A stretch of 64,000 bases of DNA from Lunularia cruciata (taxonomy: Eukaryota > Streptophyta > Marchantiopsida > Lunulariales > Lunulariaceae). The stretch spans positions 56,989,945-57,053,944 of the forward strand of contig OX419755.1 of the NCBI GenBank assembly GCA_948567375.1. The letters are read 5' to 3'. Shown here piece after piece: positions 44,637 to 58,435 of the stretch (the stretch's first letter is position 1; the number at the start of each line of letters is the position of its first letter). A model generated the notes under the pieces. It did no database searches. It was not told the DNA's origin and saw nothing but the letters and a program-made list of their open reading frames with translations. The translations under genes and the position numbers were made by a program.

Positions 44637-46212
44637 ACTTCTTCAAGGATTGAAGGAGTTAGAGGAAGGTATTTAAAGAGAAAAGACCATGGTTGGAGAG
44701 AAGAGATGAAATGGTACAATCAAGAGACAAAAACCAAGGGAATTGAGTAGATATTGAGTGGATTAGGGTCAATTGAAGTAAGGGGTCAAATTCTCACTCA
44801 AATGAGTAAAAAAGAGAATTTTGAGAGTTATTTTTATCTTTTCATAATCTTTTAATGGACTTAGTGAGTTGATAAAGTGATCACTATATTGAGATTAATA
44901 AATTCTACTTTTGATTCAATCTCAAATCAGACATGATCAATTGAAGTTGGAGCATTGACGATCAAATCATTGAGGAGAAGATTATGATCAAGTTTGGGGT
45001 TTTGGTTGCTTCTTAGACTAAGGTTTGAATTAAGCTTTGAAAAATTCCAATATTGTTGGTGGTTAGAGTTACACCTTTGTATGAAAACTTCATATGAATT
45101 CCTTAATTAGAAAATTCAAGTTCTTGGACCAAGCATACTTGGGTCTATGGAGCTTACAAGTTAGCCCACTTCACGAATCGGTCCATATCTAGAAATTGGG
45201 ATTCGATTGAGCTATCAAACTTTGCAAGATTTTTGACAAGAGCATAAATAGCTATTGTGGAAAAAAAATTTGGCTCAAAGTTCATAGAGATTGATAACTT
45301 ATGCAATAAGTTCCACTAAAAATACTATCATATTCTCAATAAGAGCATTTCTACGTTCAATCACTACTAAATGCTAAATCTTCCATTTCTATGATCATGA
45401 TTGAAGATTTTTAATTACTGGAGTGGCTTTGAGGACTATGGGTATCTATAATCTAGAAGTCTGGTGGAAATTACCAAGACCCAAGAGCAAACTCTCCATT
45501 AGGGGTTTTGAAATTAGGTGAAAACCTACAAAAAGTTTGCCAAGTTTGAAACTCTATCAAGAGAGCTATAGTAGTCATATTGTGGCTTACTTCATATCAT
45601 TGGAAATTTTATCTCATAGGCTTTCTACTGAATCCTATAACACTCAAATTCAAGTCACAAAGAAAAATTTATATCCATAAGAGTTGCACAGAGTTTTGCT
45701 ATCAAAATGACATAGAATTTCTCCACTTGGATTAGAAATTAATTGAAATTTGAACTACATAGTAGAATAAGCTTGGAGTATAAGTTGAAATTAGCTTGAA
45801 AATAGAGCAAGAATACTCTAAAGTTTATTTCTACCAAAAGATAAAGAGTTGTTGTTGAATTCTTGTGATTGGATCCTTTTTGTGCTTGCATGCTTATTTG
45901 TATGCCCAGTTGGCTTGGATTGGTGTGCAGGTATTATGTTAATGTTCCTTCCTTTTAGGTTTATTGTGTTTTTCTCCTTGGTAATGTTGGAAATTATGAC
46001 CAAAGAACCAAGAGTGTCGTGATGATAGGTTAGGTTGCTTGTTACTCCTCTATCCAATAGAAGGAATACTAGAAACAAGAGTAAAAGGTTTCAGTGATTG
46101 TGCAACATGTGTGCTCAGACTAGTAGTGACAAATCTACACATGACCTTTGATCCAAAAGCTCCACATGGAGGCACCCAATGTGTTCCCAAAGAGAGAAAG
46201 GCAAAGTACAAT

Positions 46213-49200
46213 AATGATGTGGTGCATGGGTGGACACTCACCTCCATATAAATGTCTTATTCATTGCATGTCATTGCAAAGCACTTGGCCATTGATTGAA
46301 TTTGAACATTTGCAACTAAAGTACATTTCTCCATCCACTTTGAATTGTTTGACAAGAGGAAATAAAGTCCCAACTACTAATCATACATATCATTTAAACC
46401 CTTTTGTTGCAAGGATGTGTGAAATTCTATTTCACTCTTCTTTGTCAAGCCAAGAAACTTCTTCACTCAAAATGTCTAACTCTCTTTGTATACTTAATTG
46501 TAGATCCTAAACTAGTCTCCCATAGGTTTGTACCCTTGGCCACACACACCATTTCTATTATGCCCAAATTGATCAAGTGTGAGTGCAAATTAAATCCACA
46601 CTAGGGATTGCAAATTTCATATATTTCTCTTTTTGAAAACATCATGTTCTCAATGAGATCAAGTAAAGCAAGAAAAGATTTAATGTCCATTTGCTCTAGC
46701 TATTTGGAAGAACATGGATTTGCATCTCAAAAGAATTTACAAGCAAACTTTGTCATGTTGTAAAAGATTTGGTTGAGCAAGTATCTTTAGGAATGAACAA
46801 AATACCACCAATCATTATTAGATTGTCCTCCATCTCAAAACCAAAATCATCCAAATCACTCAAGGCTCTAACATATATTCTAAACTTGTCAAAACAACCA
46901 TAATCAAATCCTCATTTAGCAAAGTCAATATTGCTTTCTCTTTCTCTATTGGATACTTGATGCCACATGCATCTCTTAATTTATTTCATAAGTAATTATT
47001 GTGTGCTAAGCTGTGCATCTTTTAGGTGCCTTTCACAAAAGAGTTTTCACATAATCTATAAACCCAAGTGCCTTCACAAAAGAGTTTTCATGTAATTTAT
47101 AAACCCACTAACCCACACTAAACAATTACCCACTCAACGGGATCAAACTAGATAATCCACTTAATAAGATTGAACAACTCACATGCACCATGAAAAGTTT
47201 TAGTAAACATGCAAATTCAAGAAACATAAAAAAATAAAATGGCCACAAGCCATGTAAATTGAGTCCAACCCTCTAAATTCCTTGTTTCCTAAGGTTAAGA
47301 CACATGATCTTCTCTTTTCAAATTCAAAGACCATTTGCAATTAAGGGTCTAATAGATGCTTATGGGTTCATTAAGAGTTATGGCTAGACCTTGTAACCCC
47401 CTCCAATCTATATGGTCACAAAAATTATGTAAAATTCTGTGATGTAAAAGTGCTACAAGTCCATAGCAATTTTATGTCTATAGGTGCTCTCCACACAATA
47501 TTAAGGTAACTTTTCTTTGCCCACCATAAAGAATTTTCTTGGATGGGTTAGAATTTTCTTGATCCCCATAAATTATTTTGCAAGAGCTCTACTAGCAACA
47601 AAGAAAGTGTACTTGAAACCCCTATTATGAACCTAAAATGCATAAGTGCTAGAAATATTTAATGAGGAAGGACAAAGTTACCTTTGGACTCTTTAGCATG
47701 CAAGTTTTGCATGCATGATGTAGGTCCCAATTGACATTGCTTGTTCTTGTTCTACATATGTTTTCATTATCTTCTTTTTGTGCTTGATTCATTTTCTAGC
47801 TTGCTCAATTATTATGTAAGTTAATACTCTTTAAACATATTCTTTCATGAATGTAACATTTCTTAAAACTCAAATGTAAAATCAAAATTTAATCATTTTT
47901 AGAATGAGGTCCTCAAGTTTGCCTTGAAACATAAGATCCCTACTAAAACTTGAAGGTAAAGTTTAGTTGTCTGAAAAATAAACAGTGTAAATAGTAGCGG
48001 AAGATAATGACTTACTTAAAGTAGTTATCTATATACTGTATATAAAACCATAAAATTACCTAATATACCTTCTAAACTAAACTATATATCTATATGTCCA
48101 TAGTTTAATTTAGTTTACAAATAAAGGATTTTTTATTATAAATTCATATTTTTTATTTGAATGATTTGGAATTATTTGAAACATAATAAAAAAATTTCTA
48201 AATAAAAAATATTGTGAGAAATACATATTTTTAGAAATAGATTATTTTATAATTAAAATATCTATCTTGTATACTCAATATTTGTTAAAAAACTAGGTGC
48301 AGTATATAAATGCAGATATACTCAATCTTCCTCTTATTTAAACTTTCATTCACTATAGGGGTCGGTACTGGTAGATTGTTTAACGGCTGAATATGATTTA
48401 ACATGCTGATAATTTGGTTAGTTTGGGTAATTCCAGTGAGATAATACAAATCAATAGTTCTTAGAAAAATATCACATCCACGCCATGGGAGTTTTAAAGT
48501 GGCCTGTCTAACGTCTAGAAAACTTTACCTTTGGTATTATCATATTTTTGTCCTTTGATTATTTTGAGGAAGAGTTTATTGATTGATCATATCATTGTTT
48601 GTATGAGAGAAATACATCTTGATGCAAAGACCGTGTTGAAAGTCATTCTCCCTTATCGAGTCTACTCTACATGCTTCCCTTTGATTAGTGGTAATAACTC
48701 TGATAAATAAATAAGTGAAATAAATTGCGTTTCTTTCTAAGAGAATCATACTAGTAAATCAAATGTTCTGATGTAAGCATTCTTACCATTAAAAGACTCT
48801 GTATAAAGAAATCATACTGCTTGAATATGTTTATCCATTGATCAGGAAATCATAATATGATAAGTGGTCATAACTCTCTCTTGACCGCCCTGAACTTTCC
48901 GTATGTGGGAAACTAGAGGGTATGATCATTGCAACACGTCTCTGTATGCAATACAGAACATAGTCATAATCTTGTAGATGTCGGGGCCCTAATTGGCAAA
49001 ACGTGATGCTTGAACAAGTTGGTAAAAGGCGACCGCTTAGGAAAAATGAAGGATGGGAAGACCCCATCAACCCGTACAAGGGAGAGAAAAAAAGGTAACA
49101 TGGGGCTAAGCCCCAAACGTGATGCTTGAACAAGGAGGATATTAGGATTGGAATAGATTATGCTTGGTGTTAATGTCACAATTGAACTAAAGATATTAGT

Positions 49201-50842
49201 TTGGCTTTATGAGACGCACATATCAGAGGTTTCAATTAGCCTGCTCCGGAATTTAGTGGGGAAATCGTAAGATTTGTTCGGGTGATCTTGCCAAAATGTA
49301 TGGGATGTGTTAGCAACATACTCCCAAAAATTATATGGAATTAATGAACTTTTCTTTGTTACTCTGGAAAAGTAAAAAAGAATATGAAAAACATTTAGAG
49401 CTTATTATGGATGTCCCATTTAAATATATGAATGTCCATTCCATTCCCAGAGCAACTCCGTAAATTTCGGGATTGAAACCTCCTATTCCCTCCTAGTGTT
49501 AAATAGGGGGACATTTTACTCTCATAGTAAACCTTAATTAACGTATAAGCAAGTTCACCATTCCTGCTCCTACACGGAAGCTGAAAACCCTATTATATAT
49601 AACAACGGTCACACCTGTTGCTGAGCAAAAAAGTATGCTATACATTTTTACTACAAGAATTAAGAAATTTAGAAAGATGCTAAATGTGGGTATTCACTTT
49701 TGGAGTCCAAGATAAGATGTGGTCATTTAAAGCAAGATCAGCCCTTGGGCTTCTGCTTAGAAGACTTTCACAAATCTGTTAGGGAAATGAAAAAGATCAA
49801 TGAAAAAGCTTATGTTCTCAGCGGGAAACGTGGTTGTTAATCCCGTGAACAAGATGCTGGTCTAACGCGCTGCACATAGTGCTCAAGGACTTATTCCTCT
49901 CTAAACTTAAATCTCATCATCCAAAGGAATATTCCAATGATAAATATAAACAATTTTTATGCATGGTAATTTTTAGTTTCTTTTGAGTAATTGTTGAACC
50001 TGAAGGACACACAACTGAATCTCGTATCTTACTTAGTATTACGCGGCCCCTTGATCAAGCGCGGCCTTTTCATCTTGTAGCCTTGTAGGTTTAAGTTTGT
50101 GCCCCCACAAAGTAATCACATAATCTAACTAATAATTCACGTTCCATATCAAATGATTTGGGTATTTTCCATCTTGCTTATTTGTAAAGCATGTAACATA
50201 GGTAACACAATACTTACTTTCCACTTTTAAGATCACATTGGTGCAACAAGAGAGAGAAATGAGAGAAAGTATATTATCATATTTTGGAGAGTTCACTTAC
50301 ATACATCATCACATGAGTGAATAGTGAATTTTGTTTGTTTCTCAATTTCGGTTCCATTGGTACCTAGATTGAAGGATATGGAGAATTGAGTAGAAAGTTA
50401 TGAGAAATTTTAGTTTTTTTAAGGTTAGAGTGATTAATTCACATTGAGTGTGATGGGTCGGGATTTTTATTCCTAATCTCTTGGTATTCATGCTTGAGTT
50501 CCATGAGAACTTAGTTTGAAATTTTTTGAGATGGAAATTGAAAGTTATGAGAGTTTAGAGTTTTTAGGGTTTGGAGAGATAACATTTATTCATGTGAGTT
50601 GGGAGGTAAGGGGTTGTGGTTTTGCAAGTATGGAGAGATGTAGAGAGGAGAATTGTGTGTTACAATTGTTATTCTTGTGCTAGCCATGACTACATTTCCC
50701 CGTGTGAGGCCGCCCAAAGTGGCTTAGGATACACCATGCTCGATGTGTCACTAACGCTTTACCTTGTAAGGAGTAAAGATTCATGTGGGAAGGATGCACA
50801 AGGACTATGATTGGACCACTTGGGATGTTCATGTGAGGTGAG
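46213..50842. other. AT-rich spacer, no convincing gene
   Basis: Mostly AT-rich with short open frames that look like chance. A 42-bp tandem duplication occurs at 47030-47107. A 20-bp direct repeat (AAACGTGATGCTTGAACAAG) occurs at about 49008 and 49112, in a slightly GC-richer patch (48870-49150). No domain recognised. Confidence 0.5.
47030..47107. repeat. 42-bp tandem duplication
   Basis: CACAAAAGAGTTTTCA followed by TATAAACCCA occurs twice in tandem with small changes. Confidence 0.75.
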
Positions 50843-51396
50843 TGTAATGTTCCGAGCACAAGAGAACCTCCAAGAGAAACATAAAAGAAGAAACACAAGA
50901 GAACGCAAGCTTTCATCACTCAATACTCAGATGCCTCAAAGAAGCACCTTGTCTTTATTATATAACAAAGAGTATCTCCTCAAAGGGAGCTCCACCCTTG
51001 GATCAGATACATGGATTGGTGATATTTCAATGAGCCCCACCCTTAGATTAGTTGTATGGATTGGTGACATGTCAATCTTTGTCCTAACTAGTTGGTCAAA
51101 CAAGTTTGACTAGAGGGAGTCTTTCTATAAGAAGCTTAAAACAACATGGGTAAAGTATTGTTGGAAAGCTCTTGATTGGACAACTACTTCAATTTTCTGG
51201 GCCTAATTCATCCATTTAGGCTTCCAAAATTGGCTCTAAAGTTTTTAGGGTGTTTTTGACCTCTGCTCTATTAATGGAAGTACTCTTTTGGTGACACTGT
51301 TATCTGATCTACTTAGACCATGATATATGATATCCTTCCATATATTACCAAGCCAATTGCTACCTTTAGATAATATATCTAGCAAATGGTATTATA
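50843..51396 (-). mobile_element. Solo LTR of the gypsy family at 52.8-59.4 kb, reverse orientation
   Basis: The reverse complement aligns with the LTRs at 52854-53586 and 58646-59380: start TATAATACCA, then AGAGTACTTCC, CACATGTC-like and GTGGAGCTCC blocks, end GGAACATTACA. It is about 550 bp, shorter than the 706-735 bp relatives, through internal deletion. Flanks GTGAG and GCCAG agree at only 3 of 5 positions. Confidence 0.75.
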
Positions 51397-52039
51397 GCCA
51401 GCGACCACATCAACTATGGTGATCCTTGGGATTATGCACACTTCCTCTATTCCTTTGTTGACCATTCCAAGGATATTGATCAAGTCAATGAGAGTGGTTA
51501 GCATCTCAAGCAAGTTGTACCTTGGAGTTATTTGAGACAAGTTTCCATATCCATGTCTGTTCCACAAGCTACCCGTACACTCCATGATGAGGCTAGACAT
51601 GCTTTTCACCTACCACTTGATTGTTTAGACATGATCCCTCAAACGAGTTAGCATGGTTTTTATTCCTCTTACTCCCACAATGATGCCTTTGTTATGCTAG
51701 AAGGAGACATGCGGGGCATAGAGCAGTAGTTATTAGATTTTGTTGATTCCAAGGGAAGGATTGGGTTGCCCTACAAGAGGAATTGGGTAGGGCTACACAT
51801 TTTAGGAGATAGGTTCTACCACATGATACCACAAAGTCTACTCAATTACGATAGTGTAGGACATTAGGTTAGGTGGGAGAGTTTGGTAGAGTTGCACAAG
51901 TGCTGCACCGTTTGTCTATGGCTAGTCCCACTGATGAGACTATCTCTTCTCTATGCTCACTACATCTTATGGCAAGAGAGGGAGTACTATTAGAATCTTA
52001 AATTATCAGCCTGAGAAACTTTTATGTCTTGATAGGTTG

Positions 52040-52853
52040 CTTTTTGCACAAGAATTGTGCATTACCCCTCATCTCTATTGAGGAGGCTTGTCAAGGATGG
52101 TATAGAGCATGAGCATCTTAGAGATTACTTTCAGGCAAATGATCCTTCTAGTGGATTTATCAAGCTATTTCAAGTAGTTGCATTAGTAACAAGAGGAGAT
52201 ATTCCTATGTTAGTTAGTCAAGTGTTACATGCTAGTAAACTTCTTGTGATGGAGAAGGACATGGGAGTATTAGACCAGTTGCTATTGGAGAGATCTTTTG
52301 CACTTGGTTAGCCACACCATTGTCCTTCAACATCAATCTCAATTCTTAGAGCACCTCAATCTATATCAATTTGGAGTAGCTACACTTGGAGGTTATGAGG
52401 CTATATCTTTAGATATTAGGGGACTCTTATATATCCATCTGGAGTGGGTTGTCCTATAGGTGGATGTTGAGAATGCTTTTAATAGCATCTCTTGGGCATC
52501 CATCTTTAGAGAGCTTAGGGAGGCTTATGGATCCTTAGTGAGTCTCATTCCTTTTGTGTGGTTGTTATATGACTCTCTTACTTCCCTTTACTACCTGCAT
52601 GGTTGGTCGCAAGAGAGAGTCACCTTTGAATCAATTTTTGGTGCTTGATAGAGAGATCTTTTAAGGAGACCTTTGTTTGCCATGGCTCACTTCAAAGCTC
52701 TCTTACCTACTACTTTGGTAATGCTAGGTTGTGTATTTCCCTCATTGGTAGACAATATACACATTATGGGCCATATAGATCAGATTAGACAAGCCTTTGA
52801 TCACTTGACTACCAAGCTACATCTTTTAGGTATGAGAGTCCAAGTGTCAAAGA
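52040..52853 (+). pseudogene. Non-LTR-type reverse transcriptase (inactive)
   Basis: Motif A-like VDVENAFNSISW carries the Asp and the AFN typical of non-LTR reverse transcriptases. The motif B region reads RRPLFAMAHFKAL where relatives have GDPLGGPLFALAH. The motif C region reads FPSLVDNIHIMGH, so the second catalytic Asp is Asn. The upstream part (52057-52311) is an intact stretch with VKDGIEHEHLRDYFQAND and is of unknown role. The sequence is continuous across the gypsy insertion: VQVSKM at 52850 and the GLHVLGVQV segment near 59460 belong to the thumb/linker. Confidence 0.7.
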
Positions 52854-53586
52854 TGTAATACACCAATAGCTAGATATATTATCTAGAGGTGGAAAATTGA
52901 CTTGCGTTAGCAAGTCATCTAGAAGGATGTTAGGTATGATTGGTTAGGTAGATCAAATAGAGGTGTTACAAAAAGAGCACTTCTACTAATAGAGCAAGAG
53001 CCAAAAATATCTTGAAAATGTAATACCAATGGCTAGACATATGATCTAGAGGTAAAAATTGGATTAGTAACATCTGGGAGGATGTTATAGATAATATACT
53101 AAGTGGATCAGATAGAGATTTACCAAGAGAGTAATTTTACTAATAGTGCAAGAGTTGAGAATAGCTTGAAAACTTCATAGTCAAATTTGGAGGCCTAAAT
53201 GGATGAATTAGACCTCAAAAATGTGCAGCTTTTCCTCCAACAAAGGAACGGTTGGCCTTCCCTTCCCCTAGTTGTCTCATCTAGAGCTTTCCAACAATAC
53301 TTCATCCATATAATTTGGAGATTCTTACAAGAAGATTCCTTCTAGTCAAAGATGGTTTTACCAACCATATAGGATCAGGACCAACATGTCACCCATGCAT
53401 GTAGCTAATCAAAGGGTGGAGCTTAGTAACATGTCATAAATCCATGTATCTAATCGAAGGGAGAAGCTTCCTTTAGGGCTGTCCTTTGTGTTATATAATA
53501 CAAGCAAGGTGCTCCTTTGGGTGCATTCAAAGATTGAGTGTGAAGCTTGTGTTTTTCTTAAGGTCTCTTATCCTTGGAAGATTACA
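52854..53586 (+). repeat. 5' LTR of the decayed gypsy element
   Basis: Starts TGTAATACACCAATAGC and ends AAGATTACA. The first 330 bp contain a duplicated sub-block (GTAATACCAATGGCTAGA and following) also present in the 3' LTR. A TATA-like TATATAATA lies at 53492-53500. Confidence 0.9.
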
Positions 53587-53587
53587 A

Positions 53588-53599
53588 TGGTATTAGAGC
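53588..53599 (+). other. Primer binding site of the decayed gypsy element
   Basis: TGGTATTAGAGC one base after the LTR, one change from the initiator-Met site TGGTATCAGAGC. Confidence 0.88.
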
Positions 53600-54179
53600 A
53601 GTTGTTTCAATCCAAGAGAGTGGATCATTCCTCTTGGAAGAACATGGACTACTAAGACTGAGTAAATTTTGAGGAGAGACAACATAACGCAATTGATAGA
53701 TTAGGAGAGCACTAGAGAGAGGATGAGATGGAGGCTCCAAGAGGACAATATTTGGCACCCTAATTTTCATTCTTGAATTCATTCCATATCAAGATTATGT
53801 ACATCTAGTGTGAGCAAGTGAGAATATATCTCATTTTACATTTTGGAGCAAAGTTCATGGATATAGTGATGAATTCACCAAACTTGGTGATTTTGCCAGT
53901 AGTGATCTATGATAAGAAGTGGGATTTGACAATCCACATTTTGTTGTGATGGATTTTAATATACCAAAACCTCTCCCTTTTAACACTCAAGTAGAAATTT
54001 GTTATGTGGTTAGACCAAAAGTAATGTTTAGGGATTTCATTGTCCATAATTTTGGTGAGGAATATTATCAATGAGTGATAGAGTATGAAGTTCCAATGGT
54101 GGTCCCAATAGTGTGTGCCCTTTCTTGATTATATCAACCCTTTATTGAAGCAAGAAGTAAAAATTGAGTAGTTTTTGTG

Positions 54180-55200
54180 TAGGAATCATGGATCTGCAAT
54201 TACAAGAGTTGATGCAAGGAATGTTGAATGAGTTTTGAGAGATCAAGATGACCATGGAGACATTGCAAAGTCAAGTACATACTTTCAAGAATGAGTAGGC
54301 AATGCACAAAGGGGAGTCACCCCAAAATCCAATACCAATGATTGAAGTACATGGAGAGTCACTCATGCCAATGACATTGACCCCAATCAACAATGAAGCC
54401 ATATTGTTATTGCGGACATAAGGCTCAACATGAAATATTGAGCCTTATAAAGGACAATGGTCCATGGGAGTAGTGGAGAATTGGATTTCAAGAATGAATA
54501 GATATTTTTGATTTTTCACCATTGAAATCACCAATCATTCCGCAAACATGTTTGCATGTGGGTACTTGATTGATAAAGCCCTCACATGGTATGATGCTTG
54601 GGAACAATTGATGTTGGCAAAAGGAAGAGAGGTCACTTGGACAACCCATGCAAGAATGACTACTTAAGAACTTCCAATCTGTGGATTTTGTTTAGATGGC
54701 CCGCACCCGACTAGGGAGGTTGAAGTAGAAGAATAGTGTACAAGAGTAAGTGGAGGCATTCCTTGATCTAAAAGTTGGAATAATCAACATGAGTCCAACA
54801 AAAGCTCTAGACAATTTCAAATGAGGGTTAAAGGAGAAAATTTGCCAAGAAGTAATGGTACAAAATCCTCACATGGTTTTTGAAGCCATTGCTTGTGCTT
54901 AAAGCATAACAAGTGTGCTTGGAAGAGGTGAAGAGGTAGTCTCGACTCAACATTATCAGGCTGAAACATAACACTTTGGTGGACCAATTCCTATGAAATT
55001 GGATAACATTTTGTTCTGAGAATGAGAAGCACAACTGCTCCAAGGGGAATAGGGATAACTTGAAGGAAGAAAAGATGGGATCTCACACAAAGAAGGGACT
55101 CAAGTAGAACAACGTCGTTGTTAAAATTGCAGTTGAGTTGGGCACTTAGCTATCAATTGTCGTACTCAATTTCCTAGAAGCCCTTGGCCTCTATATAAGT
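54180..55200 (+). pseudogene. gag: gag of the decayed gypsy element
   Basis: Capsid remnants: MGVVENWISRMNRYF, NMFACGYLIDKALTWYDAWE and a zinc knuckle near 55120-55165 reading C-stop-NC...GHLAINC, with one TAG inside. Multiple stops and shifts. No long frame survives. Confidence 0.7.
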
Positions 55201-55351
55201 AATATTTGAACAACATGGATAGATGATTTGAAGAAGAGGATGCAAAAATCACATTGGAAAATGAAGTTCACTAGTAAATGTACCTTGCAACCTTATTGGC
55301 TCAATCGAGAAGAAAAAAAGCAAGGAAAGGAAGAGGACAAGTGCACAAAGA

Positions 55352-55612
55352 GTGAAGAAGATAAACTCACAATTGATTATTGTAAATGGAATCCTAGAGG
55401 GCAATCAGGTGAGAGTGTTGATAGACCCTAAAGCAACAAAAAACTTCTTGTCTTGCTATATTGCAATAATGTTGGAGATGGATCTAGAGAAGGATGAGAA
55501 TGAAGAAGTAGAATTACCTAATGGGAAAACAAAGAGGATTGAATTTTTATCTAGAAAGGTGACACTCTCTATAGTAGATTATCAAGAGAAAATTGAGTGG
55601 CAAGTGATATAA
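55352..55612 (+). pseudogene. Protease of the decayed gypsy element
   Basis: IIVNGILEGNQVRVLIDPKA followed by TKNFLSCYIA is a retropepsin in which the D-S/T-G triad is DPK, so Ser-Gly are lost. Then VELPNGKTKRIEF and the strand VTLSIVDYQEKIEW. The remainder, with the ILG(M)xWL motif, is decayed. Confidence 0.75.
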
Positions 55613-55857
55613 TTAGCTTGTTATGATGTAATCTTAAGTATGCTTTTGATGTAGCACTATAACCCTATGGTTGATTGGAGGAAGAAAGTAGTGAGAACTC
55701 ACCAATGGAAGATCATTGGGGTTAAAGAAAGAGATACAGGCAAGAATTACCTCTTTATGTCATAGGTACAACAACTATCTATAAGACAAATAGATATTTC
55801 ACGGGCCTAATAAGAGAAGTCCATGGTGCACAACTCAATAGACAAGTTCCTAAGAAA

Positions 55858-57260
55858 TTGAAAGATGTAGTCAATGAGTTTCAAAATGTCTTCTTTGATG
55901 ACCTACCTTCAAGATTACCACCAAAAAGGAGAGTGAATCACAAAATCAAGATAATTCCTAGGAAGACACCTCCTTGTAAGGCCCCATATCATCTATCACA
56001 TCATGAGTTGGAGGAGTGTAAGGCTAAAATTGAGGATATGCTTCATAAAGGGTTTATTTGACCCAACATATCACCATATAGAGCTTTGGTCTTATTTGTG
56101 AGAAAAGGATGGTATAATGCACACATGCATTGACTATCCTAAATTAACAAACGGTGAAGAACAAATATCCCTTACCCTGCATGGATGACTTGTTTGATTA
56201 ACTCAGCTAGGCAAGATAAGTCACCAAGCTTGACCTGTAGAGCGCTTACAATCAAATCTAGATTGCAAAGGAAGACATCCACAAAATTGCCTTTCAAACA
56301 AGGTATGGCTACTTTGAGTACTTGGTGATGTTGTTTGGCCTCACCAATGCACCGACCACTTTCATGAGTTTGATGAATGACATATTTTTTCCATAATTGG
56401 ATAAATCTATTATCATTTCTTAGATGACATCCTTGTTTATAGTAGGACAATGATGGAACACAAGCAACATTTACAAGAAGTCCTCTAGATTCTACAACAA
56501 AATCAGTTGTACGCCAAAATCTCAAAGTGCAATTTTGGCAAGTTTGAAGTAGACTATTTGGGGCATAGAGTAAGTGCAAAAGCTATCCAAGTGTTAATAA
56601 ATAAAACAGACGTCATTTCAGATGTTTCTTAAGATTGAATAGGTTCTATCATCAATTTATCAAGGACTTCTCCAAGGTTGCACAACCTCTAACAACACTA
56701 TGGCAAGGGGAAGAAATGGATGTAGAGAACCACACAAGAATAGCCTTTTAGGAATTGAAAGATGCATTATTACATGCACCAATCTTGAAATGGTATGACC
56801 CAAAATGGCTAATCAAGTTGGCTATGGATGCATCAAGCATATCAATAAGAGCAGTCTTACAATAAGAGTGGTACCCAATTGCATATTTTTCTCACAAGTT
56901 GTTAATGGCAAAATGCAACTACCACACCACCAAACAAGAAGAGTTGGCCCTTATCCTTGCAACCAAGAATTGGAAGCACTATCTTGGTGAGAAGGCATTT
57001 GTAGTGTAGACATACCACAAACCTTTAGTCTACCTCAAGACATAAAAATATCTATCTCATTGATAGATTTGATTGGCGGAATGGAGACAAAGGTTCAACA
57101 TGACAACCACATATGTGGAAGGCAAGAAGCAACTAGTAGATGCATTTACTCAAGTGCTTATGGTCAACAACCTAGTAGTAGAGGTCAAGATGAACCCCAA
57201 ATTTTGGCCATGGATTCTTGCTGCTATGAGATTTGATCCACAGATTGTAGGAGCTTGATA
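55858..57260 (+). pseudogene. Reverse transcriptase and RNase H of the decayed gypsy element
   Basis: Blocks in order: [70 protein letters not shown] and FLDDILVYSRTMMEHKQH (catalytic). RNase H: ELKDALLHAPIL, WYPIAYFSHKLL and YHKPLVYLKT, then WRQRFNMTTTYVEGKKQLVD. More than fifteen stops, most TAG at positions where Gln is usual. Confidence 0.85.
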
Positions 57261-57349
57261 TTCAATGGTATCATTAGTACCCAAGGACTCACTTTTTGTG
57301 ATGGTAGGTTATAGATCCTGGATGACCCAGATATTAAAACCACCATCCT

Positions 57350-58435
57350 AGCATAATGTCATGATTTTGCCACTATAGGTCACATTGGCATAGATAAGAC
57401 TTTGGATGCAACAAAATGCTATTACTATTAGCTCAACAATGTGATGGAGTATGTTTGAAGCTACCTACTTGGTTAGCAAAATAAAGCTTCTAATCAAGCT
57501 CCTACATGACTCCTTCAACCATTTCCTACTCTTACACAATGATGGGGATAGGTAAGCATAGATCTAGTTTGTGAATTGCCCAATAACTTGTCTGAGTTTG
57601 ACTCCATTGTAGTCTTTTTTGATCAACTTAGCAAAATGATTCATGTGCCTCCTACAACCAAGGACATGACCACTCCACAATTAGGTCAATTGTACTTAGA
57701 TGTAGTCTTTTCTCACCATGGGTTGTCTCTAGTGCTCATCATTGATAGAGGCACTCAATTCACTAGTTTATTTTGGAGAATCTACTTTAGGTTCTTCAAA
57801 ACCAAATTGGCCATGTCCATGGCTTACCATCCATAGACTAATGGATAAATAGAGTGGGCTAATTGCACTATTTAAGACATACTCCATGGCTTCACCTTAG
57901 AGGAGTAAGAAAGATGTGACACCTTACTCCCATTGGTGAAATTTGCATACAACAATTTAGTGAATGTATCCACACAAGCCACACTATTCTTCCTCATGTA
58001 TAGAGAGCATCATTTCATACCTTTGAGCTTGATGAAGACCCACCCGATGGAGACCAAGGTAGATACCGTCAACACTTTTGTTCCAAAATCCAACAAGGAG
58101 TGAAGAACGCCAAAAAAAAGTTGAAGATTGCACAAAATAAACAAAAATAGTATGCAAATGCACATCACTAGCACCTAGAGTTCAATGTTGGGGATCAAGT
58201 ATGACTATCAGCAACCGTCTTCACATTAATTGGCATCCGCAAGCTCAGACCTTGTTTTGTTAGGCCTTTCTCCATCCGTCATCAAATTGGAGCAATAGCC
58301 TATCACCTAGAGCTACCACCCCACATGAAGATCCATCCAGTATTCCATGTGTCCTTGCTACATAGATATGCATCCCAACCGCCACACTTTTCTTCCATAC
58401 AAGAAATTTGACCTTGTCTAACACTCATTGATGAC
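57350..58435 (+). pseudogene. Integrase of the decayed gypsy element
   Basis: The core at 57576-57836 keeps VVFFDQLSKMIHVPPTT, TPQLGQLYLDVVFSHHG, IIDRGTQFTSLFW and MAYHP, where the next codon is a stop instead of Gln. The Glu block reads IEWANCTI (usual VERVN). Downstream, PLVKFAYNNLVNVSTQAT and YREHHF. Stops throughout. Confidence 0.8.

Larger units (their letters stand above)
44004..46212 (+). mobile_element. Unclassified 2.2 kb element, copy 2 (uninterrupted)
   Basis: It matches 14152-14316 plus 20013-22073 along its length. It starts TATCATGTTATGGCTTG and ends CAAAGTACAAT. A TATA-like TATATAGG is near 44181 and an open frame begins 30 bp later. The 3' half is AT-rich and non-coding. No target duplication was found. 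Two full-length copies with the same ends argue for a real mobile unit. Confidence 0.65.

Noticed and set aside
44004-46212. Target-site duplication for copy 2 of the 2.2 kb element
   Set aside because: The flanks CACAT and AATGA do not match, so the insertion boundaries are not proven here.
47030-47107. Direct repeats as a CRISPR array
   Set aside because: Only two units, no spacers, and the window is eukaryotic in all other respects.
48870-49150. GC-richer patch with a 20-bp direct repeat as an organellar DNA insertion
   Set aside because: I recognise no mitochondrial or plastid gene in it; composition alone is not enough.
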